Notes: generated by a model not told the origin, from the sequence alone. DNA of 11,905 nt from Chloroflexota bacterium (GCA_012798185.1 JAAZNS010000100.1:1-11905); one strand, 5' to 3'; shown: positions 1 through 7,953, counted from the first letter of the stretch. Numbers and translations are program-made.

Positions 1-213
1 AAGGGTGCCTTGTTCCCAAGACATTTGTGTGGAACGCAGTGTTACACCATTCCTATATTGCTCATTTAATAATTCTTGAAAATTCGAGCGGTTGCTCTTG
101 TACCCATTCGTATTGACATTAGCCAGGTTATGGCTCACCATATCTAAATCGAGTAATTGGGTAAGCATACCGCTTCTAGACACAGCTAAAATGTGATTGA
201 TTGACGATACCAT
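1..213 (-). CDS. flgG: Flagellar basal-body rod protein, N-terminal part (probably FlgG)
   Basis: This is the first 71 codons of a rod protein that runs off the left edge of the window. Read on the minus strand from the ATG at 213 it begins MVSSINHILAVSRSGMLTQ and continues with LDMVSHNLANVNTNGYKSNR. That matches the N-terminal signature of the FlgB/C/F/G rod and hook family (a hydrophobic helix, then S.NLANVNT.GYK). Rod proteins are exported without a cleaved signal and assemble in the periplasmic drive shaft. The start is supported by an AGGA-type ribosome site about 8 bases upstream, in the 15-bp gap after the interrupted flgF. The first residues differ from the usual MIRGLY.AASGM start of FlgG, so FlgF versus FlgG identity is not certain. 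Position directly after a flgF-like gene favours flgG. Confidence 0.75.
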   Translation of the reverse strand, partial: MVSSINHILAVSRSGMLTQLLDLDMVSHNLANVNTNGYKSNRSNFQELLNEQYRNGVTLRSTQMSWEQGTL

Positions 214-228
214 GTTTCTTATCCTATC

Positions 229-990
229 CTAGGTATATTTTCCAAGAGTGCTTATTGTTTTCGATAGTAATTCATCCTGGTTTTGAACCATCGATTGAGC
301 CGCTTCATAGGCACGCGCCACGGCTACCATTTGGGTCATCAGATCGGCTGAATTGGCATTGGACATTTCCAGGTATCCCTGTTCAATTGTGCCGATTTCC
401 TCGCCGGTTGGGGCGCCGCTGGCAGAAAAGGTATTCGCGGCATCTCGGGTAAGCTCGGTTTCTGGATTCTCGAATGAGGCTAAGCCGATTTTGCCAGCCT
501 CTACGCCATCGACCAGAATTGTGCCGTCATTTGAAACGGTTACTTCACCATCGGCAAGATTGATCTCTGAACCAGATTCGTCTAAAACTTTATATCAATC
601 GATCGTCACCAGGTTTCCATCGAGATCGCGGGCAAATCGTCCGTCTCTGGTATATCTTTCGCCGTTTGGGGTCATCACTCGGAAAAAGCCTGCTCCCTGG
701 ATGGCAAAGTCCAGCTCTTCTCCTGTTTCACGTAAACCGCCCTGGGAGAAATCTGTTGTTTCCGGAATTGTTTCAACGCCCAAACCTAAATTGCCGACAT
801 ACTTATTATTTGCAGCACCGTTTAAATCTCCAGGAGGGAAAATGGCTGCGGTTTCAATGAAATCATCCATTGAGATCATGATTTGTTTGAAGCCGGGCGT
901 GTTCAAGTTGGCAATATTATGAGATAGTGTAGACTGCCTGGTGAGATTTGCCAACATTGCTGATGCTGCGGCATATAATCCTTTAATCAT
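229..990 (-). pseudogene. flgF: flgF rod protein gene interrupted by one in-frame TGA
   Basis: The frame from the ATG at 990 to the TAG at 229-231 encodes 253 positions, a normal length for FlgF, with a single internal TGA at codon 132 (595-597). The first 131 residues begin MIKGLYAAASAMLANLTRQS and carry the rod family signature LSHNIANLNTPGFKQ. They also hold the conserved core LDFAIQGAGFF and YTRDGRF. After the TGA the same frame gives YKVLDESGSEI and ends with GYLEMSNANSADLM, AVARAYEAAQSMVQNQDEL and ISTLGKY, the typical FlgF C-terminus. No frameshift is needed. Family members usually have glycine at the TGA position (LVT..DGY.VL), so one G-to-T change from GGA explains it. The ATG has an excellent AGGAGG site 7 bases upstream. 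The product would be a proximal rod subunit. A real nonsense mutation, a sequencing error or readthrough cannot be told apart here. The FlgF rather than FlgG assignment rests on the RAYEAAQ...QDEL...LGK tail. Confidence 0.8.
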
Positions 991-992
991 GG

Positions 993-1451
993 TTATTCCT
1001 CCTTTCCTATGGCTGTGTTTTGCTTAGGATTGGTCAAGCTGATGAACATTTGAACCTCGTCTCTAGTCATACCCATTTGCCGGGATATATCAAGAATGGA
1101 CATACCTCCCTGTACCATTGCGGTGATGATGTGATTGCGGTCGGTGGACGAGGCTGAGAATATTTGTGATGCTGGGTTAGCAGGCTGTGGGTTATTGGTT
1201 TGCACCAGGGATAACAGGGTTTTGAAATCACTTTGCGCTAAAATTTCAGAACTCGGTTCAGCTTTTTGAGGTGCCAAAGCGGACTGTGTATGCTGGGTTT
1301 GCGTTGCGCTGCTAACCAACGATTGCAGGTTATCTGCGACAGGGGTTAAATGATTTGCCTGTTCGGTTTGTCCGCGCAGCTGGGCAGTTTCTTTTGCCAG
1401 CTGCAGTAATTTCAAAGTGTCATTGAGTAGATTATCAGAAATAATGGTCAT
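993..1451 (-). CDS. Small protein with C-terminal helix-turn-helix-like segment, downstream of fliA
   Basis: This encodes 152 residues of unknown function. The N-terminal third (about 1-50) looks helical. The middle (about 50-105) is rich in Q, S, A, T and P and is probably disordered. Residues about 107-139 (HIITAMVQGGMSILDISRQMGMT, then RDEVQMFISL, given here in two pieces of one run) look like a small helix-turn-helix of the kind '..GMS..DISRQMGM.RDEV...I.L'. There is no signal peptide or membrane segment. Many Firmicutes have a protein with a similar C-terminal motif at the same place, just after the flagellar sigma factor (SwrB/YlxL of Bacillus subtilis, which also has an N-terminal membrane anchor). 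Relationship to that group is an inference from position and motif only. The start at 1451 is supported by GGAGGG 8 bases upstream. The stop lies 2 bases before the flgF ATG, so the two are probably translationally coupled. Confidence 0.8.
   Translation of the reverse strand: MTIISDNLLNDTLKLLQLAKETAQLRGQTEQANHLTPVADNLQSLVSSATQTQHTQSALAPQKAEPSSEILAQSDFKTLLSLVQTNNPQPANPASQIFSASSTDRNHIITAMVQGGMSILDISRQMGMTRDEVQMFISLTNPKQNTAIGKEE
998..1003 (-). promoter_or_regulatory. Strong ribosome binding site for flgF
   Basis: On the minus strand this reads AGGAGG, 7 bases before the flgF ATG. It lies in the last codons of the upstream small gene. It fixes the flgF start and shows that the interrupted gene keeps a fully functional translation signal. 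Confidence 0.8.
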
Positions 1452-1456
1452 AAGTT

Positions 1457-2311
1457 CTACCCTCCAGCTGGAGCAGCAGATCGTTTCGCTGTATACGATC
1501 GGGAAATGTTTTTATCGGGGTTAACGATCTGTTTTTCATCTGTTGACAATTTATGAGTCTTACTCTCCAGAATGCCTCGCAGCGTCATAACGATGCGGGC
1601 GTGAAGCTGACAAACGCGCGATTCGGAGACATCGAGCACCGCACCAATTTCTTTGAATGTCAAATTTTCATAATAATAAAGCGATAATACTAATTGTTCA
1701 CGTTCGGGTAATGATTGAATAGCGTCGATTAGAATGGTTTTCATTTCCTCTTCTTCAAAAATCGAAGAGGGTTCTGCCTGATTTTCATCGGATATCAATT
1801 CGTGTAAAGATACGATATCATCACCTTCTGTAGTCATTGTTGTATCTAGCGAAACAAACACATGACTGCTATCCACCAGAATTTGCCGCAGCTTCTCGAT
1901 ATCCAAATTCATATACACTGCCAGTTCTTCATCAGTTGGCGGGCGCTCATATTTTTCCCAAAGCTGCGAGATTGCTTCTTGAACCATTCGTGATTTTTGA
2001 CGGGCGCCGCGCGACAGCCAATCGTGTAATCGAAGATAATCGATGATATTGCCTCGAATGCGTAATGTAGCGTAGGTGCTAAATTGAGTCTTATAACCAG
2101 GATCGTAGCGGTCTACGGCTTCGATTAAACCTAATAAACCCTGACTGGCAGCATCTTCGTAATCCTGACCGAGGGACTGAGATAATCCAAGACGACCAAG
2201 CACATAATGCACCAAGGGCACATACCGTAGGATGAGTTCTTCTCTCAATCCCGGGTCATGTGTGGCGACGTATTGTGAGATTAATTCTGTGTCGTCTCGT
2301 TTCGTGTCCAT
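1457..2311 (-). CDS. fliA: Flagellar RNA polymerase sigma factor FliA (sigma-28/SigD type)
   Basis: This is a 284-residue sigma-70 family protein of the FliA/WhiG/SigD group, which directs RNA polymerase to late flagellar and chemotaxis promoters. Region 2 spans about residues 24-95 (LILRYVPLVHYVLGRL, then YEDAASQGLLGLIEAVDRYD and FSTYATLRIRGNIIDYLR), including the RxRGxIxDxLR stretch typical of the FliA group. Region 3 is about 100-150 (SRMVQEAISQLWEKYERPPT). Region 4 is about 195-245 (LPEREQLVLSLYYYENLTFK, EIGAVLDVSESRVCQLHARI), with the promoter -35-binding helix-turn-helix. A tail of about 35 residues, rich in K, S and A, follows region 4 and is longer than in typical family members. The gene starts 7 bp after the small membrane protein and is co-transcribed with flhF. 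No flgM anti-sigma gene is visible in this window. Confidence 0.96.
   Translation of the reverse strand: MDTKRDDTELISQYVATHDPGLREELILRYVPLVHYVLGRLGLSQSLGQDYEDAASQGLLGLIEAVDRYDPGYKTQFSTYATLRIRGNIIDYLRLHDWLSRGARQKSRMVQEAISQLWEKYERPPTDEELAVYMNLDIEKLRQILVDSSHVFVSLDTTMTTEGDDIVSLHELISDENQAEPSSIFEEEEMKTILIDAIQSLPEREQLVLSLYYYENLTFKEIGAVLDVSESRVCQLHARIVMTLRGILESKTHKLSTDEKQIVNPDKNISRSYTAKRSAAPAGG
1460..1465 (-). promoter_or_regulatory. Ribosome binding site for the small gene after fliA
   Basis: The minus strand reads GGAGGG here, in the final glycine codons of fliA and 8 bases upstream of the ATG at 1451. It decides that start and implies translation coupled to fliA. Confidence 0.7.
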
Positions 2312-2318
2312 TATTTAC

Positions 2319-2672
2319 TCAAATATTTTTTTCAACTGTGCTTGCTTCACTTCCATTTTCAGAGGTTTTGGCTTTTAGTTTGTTTACTTTAATAAGTACG
2401 CCAGCTAGCGATTCTTTGACCATGATCCAATTGATCAACCATAGTGTTATGCCAATGGCCAACATTGCCAGGCTGGCTCGAATTGCAGCACTAAATACGG
2501 TTGCCCCTGATATTACGGAAATCACTGAGGTCAAAACACCAATAAGAATTATGATCAACTTTGATATCGAAAATGACACATCGAATAACACCGGTAAAGA
2601 ACCGGATGAAGGGCTTTTCCGAGGCGCTTTTTCAGTTTTTTGTGGTTCAGATTTTTTTTCTTTCTTGCTCAT
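2319..2672 (-). CDS. Small two-helix membrane protein between flhF and fliA
   Basis: The 117-residue product is not recognised. It has a strongly basic N-terminus (residues 1-20, many K/E/P: MSKKEKKSEPQKTEKAPRKS). Two hydrophobic segments follow, about 38-57 (KLIIILIGVLTSVISVIS) and about 65-84 (RASLAMLAIGITLWLINWIM). The cytoplasmic-looking tail is charged and rich in K, S and E. The most likely shape is a helical hairpin in the inner membrane with both ends in the cytoplasm. Its ATG overlaps the flhF stop in an ATGA arrangement, so it is translationally coupled to flhF. In many genomes this slot holds flhG (a MinD-like ATPase partner of FlhF). This protein has no nucleotide-binding motif and is not FlhG. 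A role in flagellar placement or export is only a guess from position. Confidence 0.8.
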   Translation of the reverse strand: MSKKEKKSEPQKTEKAPRKSPSSGSLPVLFDVSFSISKLIIILIGVLTSVISVISGATVFSAAIRASLAMLAIGITLWLINWIMVKESLAGVLIKVNKLKAKTSENGSEASTVEKNI

Positions 2673-3919
2673 TTGATGATCCTTTCACCTAAAACCAATC
2701 CAGCGCATTTTTTTGCATCTACGGTGATTAAGTTATCTAAAATTTGTCTTCCAAAAGTGAAATACGCCAAAGGCGCTTGAGTGTGCCAGGCTAAATTAAG
2801 CATATCGCCGTAATAATTGGTCTCGTCCAGCTTGGTAACGATAAACCCGGCGACATCGAATGGGCTATAAGCTACCCATGCCTGGCGCAGATCTTTCTCT
2901 TTGGCTGTTGCTGAGGCGGTCAGGTAAACAACTTTTTGGCGTAGTGTGGTGAGATAAGAGCCTAATTCCACGATTTCGCTTTCCTGGAAAGGGCTGCTGC
3001 CTGGTGTATCTAGCATAATCACCTCGGCTTGTTGTTCATTCTGAATTGCCTGTTCGATATCCTGTGGTGTGTATGCCTGGTACAGCGGGATTTTTAAAGA
3101 TTGGGTATATGTTTGGGCGAGGGATATTGCCCCGGTGCGGATGGTATCAGCATTTATCCAAGCCACATTTTTCCCCAGTGTTTTTATGTAATGCGCTGCC
3201 AGTTTGGCGAGTGTGCTGGTTTTTCCAGAGCCGCTGAAACCAATCACGCAAACTACTACCTTATTATTTATAGAAGCATGGATTGCCGGGTCTTCTTTCA
3301 TGGTGCGGATATAGGCTTCCATTTGCCGTTTAATATGATTGGCAACCCGCCCAGGATCCTCCAGGGCTGCGAAGCTTTGAGCATTACCGCAGGCTGTAAT
3401 CAATTTGGAGACTAATTGTTTGTCTACGCCTTGATCGAGCAGACGATTTCTTGTATTGACCAATGCTTTAGGAATATCGGGTTCTTGCTGTTCTTTTCGG
3501 TCTTCCGGGGTAGAGATTTTTGCTTCTTTGGTTTCAAAATTCTGCAATTTGTTTCTTCGTATGGCAATGGAAGATCGCGGCCCGGTTAGATGCGCCAGGG
3601 CTATTTCCAGCTCTTCCCGAGAAATGGGTGAGGCTGTATTTTGTTTTCGCCGGTAATCTCTGGGCGATCGCGGTGATAATGGGAACTCTTGCCCGTCTTG
3701 ATCGAATGGTGGTGCTTCGGCTACGCCGGTCTGGAGATCAGTATTCCGATTCTGGGCTGGAATGGCTAAAACCTCAACTTCTCGTTTTTTCCAGGTTTGC
3801 CATACCGGACCAGTAGGAATTTCTCTAACAGAGACAATCATAGCTTCTGATCCAAGTTCCTGCTGGATCATTTCAAGAGCAGATTGGGTATTGGGAGCGC
3901 GAAAAGTACGTGGTTTCAT
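2669..3919 (-). CDS. flhF: FlhF, SRP-type GTPase for flagellar placement
   Basis: This 416-residue protein has the FlhF layout. The N-terminal segment is short and conserved (MKPRTFRAPNTQSALEMIQQ then ELGSEAMIVSVREI). A long variable, charged linker follows (about 55-155), then a helical N domain (about 155-215) and the G domain. The G domain has a P-loop GFSGSGKT at 227-234, the DTIRTGA motif at 258-264, a G3 motif DTPG at 304-307 and TKLDE at 362-366, which gives guanine specificity. FlhF is homologous to Ffh and FtsY and recruits early flagellar parts to the right place at the membrane. The G3 motif departs from the usual DTAGR: alanine is replaced by proline and the following arginine by serine. 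The gene starts 4 bp after the flhA stop and overlaps the next gene by 4 bp. FlhG is not adjacent. Confidence 0.95.
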   Translation of the reverse strand: MKPRTFRAPNTQSALEMIQQELGSEAMIVSVREIPTGPVWQTWKKREVEVLAIPAQNRNTDLQTGVAEAPPFDQDGQEFPLSPRSPRDYRRKQNTASPISREELEIALAHLTGPRSSIAIRRNKLQNFETKEAKISTPEDRKEQQEPDIPKALVNTRNRLLDQGVDKQLVSKLITACGNAQSFAALEDPGRVANHIKRQMEAYIRTMKEDPAIHASINNKVVVCVIGFSGSGKTSTLAKLAAHYIKTLGKNVAWINADTIRTGAISLAQTYTQSLKIPLYQAYTPQDIEQAIQNEQQAEVIMLDTPGSSPFQESEIVELGSYLTTLRQKVVYLTASATAKEKDLRQAWVAYSPFDVAGFIVTKLDETNYYGDMLNLAWHTQAPLAYFTFGRQILDNLITVDAKKCAGLVLGERIIK

Positions 3920-3923
3920 AGTG

Positions 3924-5999
3924 TTAATCCATACTAATCATTCCATGAGATTTAACCTTTGTACCTGTGCTTACTTCAGAAAAAGCCAGAACAACCAGGT
4001 TTGGCAGAGATTGTTCGACTAATCTTCTAAAGGCAAGTCGAATTTCGCGGGGGCATAATAATATTGGGTAATGCCCTGCCTGAGCGAGTTTTTCCATTTG
4101 TTCGCCGGTGCGCACAAGGAGTTGTTGGGCAAAACCGGCATCTAACTGAAAGCCAACACCCGATTCAGCTGGGATAAGGGCACTTTTTAACGTTTCTTCC
4201 AGCTGCGGTGCAATGGTGAATACATGTAAATAACCATCTTCATCCCGATATTGATTGGAAAGTGTGCGTGCCATGGTTTGGCGTACGGCTTCTGCCAGGA
4301 CATTCGGATTCCTGGTAATCGGTGCGTGCGTGGCTAATACTTCCAGAATGCCGCCAAGATCACGGATGGGTACTCTCTCACGCAATAGATTACGCAAAAT
4401 CGATTGAAGATCGCTCAAAGTCAATAGCTCGGGTATTACACCCTCTACTGCCGCGGGTGTTTTTCTTAATAATTGGTTGATCATCTCTTGCACCATCTGG
4501 CGGCTGAGTAAATCGGATGAATAGTTCCGCACCACTTCTGTTAAATGCGTGGCTAATACCGAAAGGGGAGTGACAACCGTGTAGCCCAGCAGTTCTGCTC
4601 TGCCTTTTTCTGCTTCGCCAATCCAAAAAGCGGGTAATCCAAACGCCGGCTCTGTGGTAGGTGTGCCGCGAATTTGTTCTTCCGTTGCCGAGGTGGGTAT
4701 AGCGAGATAGCGGTCGATCATAATTTCGCCGCGGACAACTTCCTCCCGGCGGATTTTTATTCGGTAAGATTGGGGTGATAACCTCAGATTATCCCGTACA
4801 CGAACAATTGGAAGCACCACTCCGAGCTCATTCATAATTTGACGCCGGATGCCGGTGATGCGCCTGAGTAAGTTGTCCGATTGACTTTCATCGATCAATG
4901 GGATTAATGCATAACCGATTTCGATTTCGATTGGATCGGTCACTACCATTTCCAACATATCTTGAGGTGTTTCCGGTTCAATGGCTGCTGGGATTTCAGG
5001 CTCTTCTGGGATAATAACTTTTCTTTGATTGCGCCAAGCAGTCGTTGCTCCAATTCCAAGAAGAGCAGCCACAACGATGAAGGGCAGCTTGGGTAAACCA
5101 GGCACCAAACCGATGGCAAGCATGATTACAGCACCTATGGTTAGTGCATTTATATTGGATAATTGTCCAATTAGGTCAGAACCCAGCGAAAGTTCTGAAG
5201 TAGAGCGGGTGACAATTAAACCCGATGCCGAAGAAACGATTAGAGCAGGGATTTGAATGGCTAAACCAGCTCCAACCGTTAGCAGCACATATCCTTGTAA
5301 TGCATCCATGAAGGACATATTGCGTTGCACCATACCGATAATAAACCCGCCGATGATATTAACCAGCATAACCAGCACCGAGGCGATGGCATCGCCGCGG
5401 ACAAACTTGCTGGCGCCGTCCATGGCTCCATAGAAGTCGGCTTCTGTTTCGATTTCCCGGCGACGCATCCGCGCCTGGTTCTCATCGATAATGCCGGCGT
5501 TTAGATCGGCATCGATAGAGAGTTGTTTTCCGGGCATGGCGTCCAAAGTGAAGCGTGCTGCCACCTCTGCGACACGCCCAGCGCCATTGGTAATCACTAC
5601 GAATTGGATAACGGTCAGCATCAGAAAGATGACCACACCCACTACATAGTTGCCTCCAACGACAAGACTGCCAAATGTGGAGATAACATTGCCAGCATTC
5701 CCTTCGGTGAGGATGAGACGGCTGGCAGAAATATTCAAGCCAAGACGGAAAAGTGTAACTAATAAAAGCACTGATGGGAAAACTGAGAAGTCCATCGGAC
5801 GGGCAATATACATCGATAAAAGTATTACACCGATGGATAATCCGAGATTCAACACAACAAACATATCGACGACCAGCGGCGGAAGAGGCACGATCATCAT
5901 ACCGATGATCACGATGAGAGCAAGAGCCATCACAACATCTTTGGAACGCAGAATGGTTTTTAAGCTAAAGGGTTGTAATGTTGTCGATGTGGTTGTCAT
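3924..5999 (-). CDS. flhA: FlhA, flagellar type III export gate protein
   Basis: At 691 residues this is the normal length for FlhA. The N-terminal half (about 20-320) is a multi-spanning membrane domain, beginning with the helices around 22-40, 43-65, 75-90 and 112-137. The FHIPEP family signature lies in the cytoplasmic loop at about 140-210, with pieces GRVAEVAARFTLDAMPGKQL, SIDADLNAG, REIETEADFYGAMDGASKFV and RGDAIA. The C-terminal cytoplasmic domain (about 345-691) forms the nonameric docking ring for chaperone-substrate complexes and has the expected segments GYALIPLID, LPIVRVRDN, FGLPAFWI and LLTLSDLQSILRNLLRE. Together with FlhB and FliP/Q/R it forms the proton-driven export gate. A GAAAGG ribosome site sits 9 bases before the ATG. 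It lies between flhB and flhF, a classic order. Confidence 0.97.
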   Translation of the reverse strand: MTTTSTTLQPFSLKTILRSKDVVMALALIVIIGMMIVPLPPLVVDMFVVLNLGLSIGVILLSMYIARPMDFSVFPSVLLLVTLFRLGLNISASRLILTEGNAGNVISTFGSLVVGGNYVVGVVIFLMLTVIQFVVITNGAGRVAEVAARFTLDAMPGKQLSIDADLNAGIIDENQARMRRREIETEADFYGAMDGASKFVRGDAIASVLVMLVNIIGGFIIGMVQRNMSFMDALQGYVLLTVGAGLAIQIPALIVSSASGLIVTRSTSELSLGSDLIGQLSNINALTIGAVIMLAIGLVPGLPKLPFIVVAALLGIGATTAWRNQRKVIIPEEPEIPAAIEPETPQDMLEMVVTDPIEIEIGYALIPLIDESQSDNLLRRITGIRRQIMNELGVVLPIVRVRDNLRLSPQSYRIKIRREEVVRGEIMIDRYLAIPTSATEEQIRGTPTTEPAFGLPAFWIGEAEKGRAELLGYTVVTPLSVLATHLTEVVRNYSSDLLSRQMVQEMINQLLRKTPAAVEGVIPELLTLSDLQSILRNLLRERVPIRDLGGILEVLATHAPITRNPNVLAEAVRQTMARTLSNQYRDEDGYLHVFTIAPQLEETLKSALIPAESGVGFQLDAGFAQQLLVRTGEQMEKLAQAGHYPILLCPREIRLAFRRLVEQSLPNLVVLAFSEVSTGTKVKSHGMISMD

Positions 6000-6028
6000 T
6001 CAAAAAAGCCTTTCAAAGCCTTAATTAA

Positions 6029-7099
6029 TTAAGAGACTGTAGCTGCAATCGGTTTTCTACCTCGCAGGGCATAAACACGGGCAAGGATTTCTGCCATGGT
6101 TACATACAGCTCTGGAGGGATCTCCTGATCGATATTGACCGTTTTATACAGTGCGTGAGCTAATGGGATATTTTGAATTACCGGAATATTGGAAGCCTGG
6201 GCAATTTTCACGATACGCTCGGCAATTAAGTAGGCACCTTTTGCCAATACTTTTGGCGCATTCATCGTATTTTGATCATACTTAATGGCAATTGCAAGAT
6301 GGGTAGGGTTGGTGATGATCACGTCTGCTTTGTGGACATTTGCCATCATACGCATCCGTGCCATCCTTCGCTGCTGGCCTCGGATGCGATTTCTGATTAC
6401 CGGGTCGCCTTCCCTTTGCTTTATTTCTTCTTTGACCTCTTCTTTGGTCATGCGGATATTTTTCATATAATGCCAGCGTTGGTAAGCGTAATCAGCAGCA
6501 GCTAAGATTAGATAAATCATTGCCACACGATAGGTGAGGGCAATTGCCGATTCTGCCCACCATGCCAGCCCAGATTGATAGTCGGTTTGGGCTAATCCCA
6601 GGATGCTGGTAATACGTGAGCGCAGAAAACTGTAGGCAACCCAGCCAATGACCAGCACTTTCAAAAATGCTTTAAAGAATTCGATGACACCCTGGATGGA
6701 AAAGATATTTTTTAGACCGTTGATTGGATTTAACCTGCTGAAATTAACGCCGATTTTCTTCTTTGCCCAATTGAACCGGGTTTGGATAAGGGTGATGCTA
6801 ACTCCCGTTACCATAAAAAAGATCAAGATTGTTCCTACATCCGTCAGTAATCGAAAACCTTCGTTTGATATTAATTTCCATAACCATTCATTAAGTTCTG
6901 TACTTTGGGGTAATGTTTTAATAGCATTGGTGATCATTGTCTTTAAATCAGCGATCAATTTACTTCCCTGACCGGCAAACAGCCATGCACTCAACAGTAA
7001 AGCAATCGCTGCGTTTATCTCGTGGCTTTTGACAATATTTCCCTCTTGCCTGAGTTCGCTTATTCGTTTTCCGGTCGGTTGCTCAGTTTTTTCTGCCAT
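6029..7099 (-). CDS. flhB: FlhB, export switch protein with NPTH self-cleavage site
   Basis: This is a 356-residue protein from the ATG at 7099, starting MAEKTEQPTGKRISELRQEG, the usual FlhB opening (EKTEQPT.KR..E.R..G). Membrane segments lie at about 30-43, 88-106, 142-160 and 186-204. A basic linker follows, then the cytoplasmic export domain. The autocatalytic cleavage motif NPTH is at 264-267 (VIITNPTHLAIAIKYD). Its cleavage between N and P switches export from rod/hook to filament substrates. The C-terminal KVLAKG, VIQNIPLAHALY and PPELYVTMAEILARVY segments are family-typical. A GTG codon 36 bases further upstream is in frame, but the residues it would add match nothing in the family and would overlap fliR by 32 bases. 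The ATG at 7099, 4 bp after the fliR stop, is preferred. Confidence 0.96.
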   Translation of the reverse strand: MAEKTEQPTGKRISELRQEGNIVKSHEINAAIALLLSAWLFAGQGSKLIADLKTMITNAIKTLPQSTELNEWLWKLISNEGFRLLTDVGTILIFFMVTGVSITLIQTRFNWAKKKIGVNFSRLNPINGLKNIFSIQGVIEFFKAFLKVLVIGWVAYSFLRSRITSILGLAQTDYQSGLAWWAESAIALTYRVAMIYLILAAADYAYQRWHYMKNIRMTKEEVKEEIKQREGDPVIRNRIRGQQRRMARMRMMANVHKADVIITNPTHLAIAIKYDQNTMNAPKVLAKGAYLIAERIVKIAQASNIPVIQNIPLAHALYKTVNIDQEIPPELYVTMAEILARVYALRGRKPIAATVS

Positions 7100-7103
7100 A
7101 CGG

Positions 7104-7865
7104 TCACGCCCCCAAAAGTTTAAGTGTGTATTCACCTATATGGGTGAATATATTATAGAGATTAGGTGCTAACATAATGATGGTGAGTGCTAATGCCACT
7201 AAACCAATACCGATTTTTAATGGGATGCCAAGAAAAAAAACGTGGACTTGAGGGGCAACTCGTGCTAATAGTCCAAGCGTAATATCAGTCAATAAAAGCG
7301 CACCGACCACGGGCAATGCCATTTGAACTCCGGCGGTGATAAATTGGGAAGCCATCCGCAGGTAATTCGTTAGAGAAAATTCCGGCAGCGGCGAATTAAC
7401 TGGAATGATTGTAAAGGTGCGCTCTAATCCCAGTAAAAATAGATGATGCCCGTTTACAGCAAGAAAGACCAAAAAAGCTGTGATCAAAAACATTTGATCC
7501 ATGGCTGTGCCGTTATCTTCCAATGCCGGATTTAAAATATTTGCTGAACTAAAACCGCTAACAATGCCCATCAGATTTCCTGTAATTTGTAATGCATTGA
7601 AAGTAAGCAATGCTGCAAATCCTGCTAAAGCTCCGATAATTACTTCTTTTGCCATGGCAAACCCGTACACAACGGCAGGCATGGCTTCAGAATATTCAGG
7701 TTGAGGTAATGTCGGGATGATGATCATGGTTAGCACCAGCCCAAACCCAATTTTGACGACATTTGGCACATTACGACCACCCAGCACCGGCACATATATG
7801 ATGGCTGCCAGGATTCTGGATAAGGATAAAAAGAATAATTGCGCTTGAATGACAGAAACATCCAC
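7104..7865 (-). CDS. fliR: FliR, flagellar export gate membrane protein
   Basis: This is a 253-residue integral membrane protein with the FliR pattern of about six hydrophobic helices. Near the N-terminus is LSRILAAIIYVPVLGG, then NVVKIGFGLVLTMIIIP and the conserved EVIIGALAGFAALLTFNALQ stretch. The C-terminal part is typical: VGALLLTDITLGLLARVAPQ then FFLGIPLKIGIGLVAL. FliR, with FliP and FliQ, forms the helical export-gate core at the centre of the basal body. The only upstream-limited start in frame is a GTG at 7865, since a TAG stop lies two codons upstream. A GAGGGG site sits 12 bases before it, a longer spacing than usual. fliR normally follows fliQ directly, but here about 1.5 kb (two regulatory genes and a 199-bp gap) separates them. 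Confidence 0.95.
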   Translation of the reverse strand: MDVSVIQAQLFFLSLSRILAAIIYVPVLGGRNVPNVVKIGFGLVLTMIIIPTLPQPEYSEAMPAVVYGFAMAKEVIIGALAGFAALLTFNALQITGNLMGIVSGFSSANILNPALEDNGTAMDQMFLITAFLVFLAVNGHHLFLLGLERTFTIIPVNSPLPEFSLTNYLRMASQFITAGVQMALPVVGALLLTDITLGLLARVAPQVHVFFLGIPLKIGIGLVALALTIIMLAPNLYNIFTHIGEYTLKLLGA

Positions 7866-7953
7866 ATTCTAAGCATACCCCTCTATGGGTTATCTTACAG
7901 TAAACTAGGTATGAAGCCGTTCTAAAGATTACGTAAAAAACCTGAATCTTGCG

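Noticed and set aside
595..640. Selenocysteine insertion at the flgF TGA
   Set aside because: FlgF is not a redox protein, the expected residue is Gly not Cys, and I see no convincing hairpin directly after the TGA.
353..922. Long plus-strand open frame (189 codons) opposite flgF
   Set aside because: It is fully antisense to flgF, shows no family features, and its composition (rich in S, P, K, R) is that of a shadow frame.
1505..1540. CCCGATAA on the minus strand near the end of fliA
   Set aside because: The upstream box at correct spacing (TGAAAAAC) matches TAAAGTTT at only 3 of 8 positions, and the site is inside fliA.
7100..7135. Longer FlhB start at a GTG (7135)
   Set aside because: The 12 extra residues do not match FlhB N-termini and would overlap fliR by 32 bases; the ATG at 7099 starts with the family's EKTEQPT.
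7131..7148. Inverted repeat TTCACC/GGTGAA upstream of flhB
   Set aside because: A 6-bp stem within the fliR coding end; too short to separate from chance.
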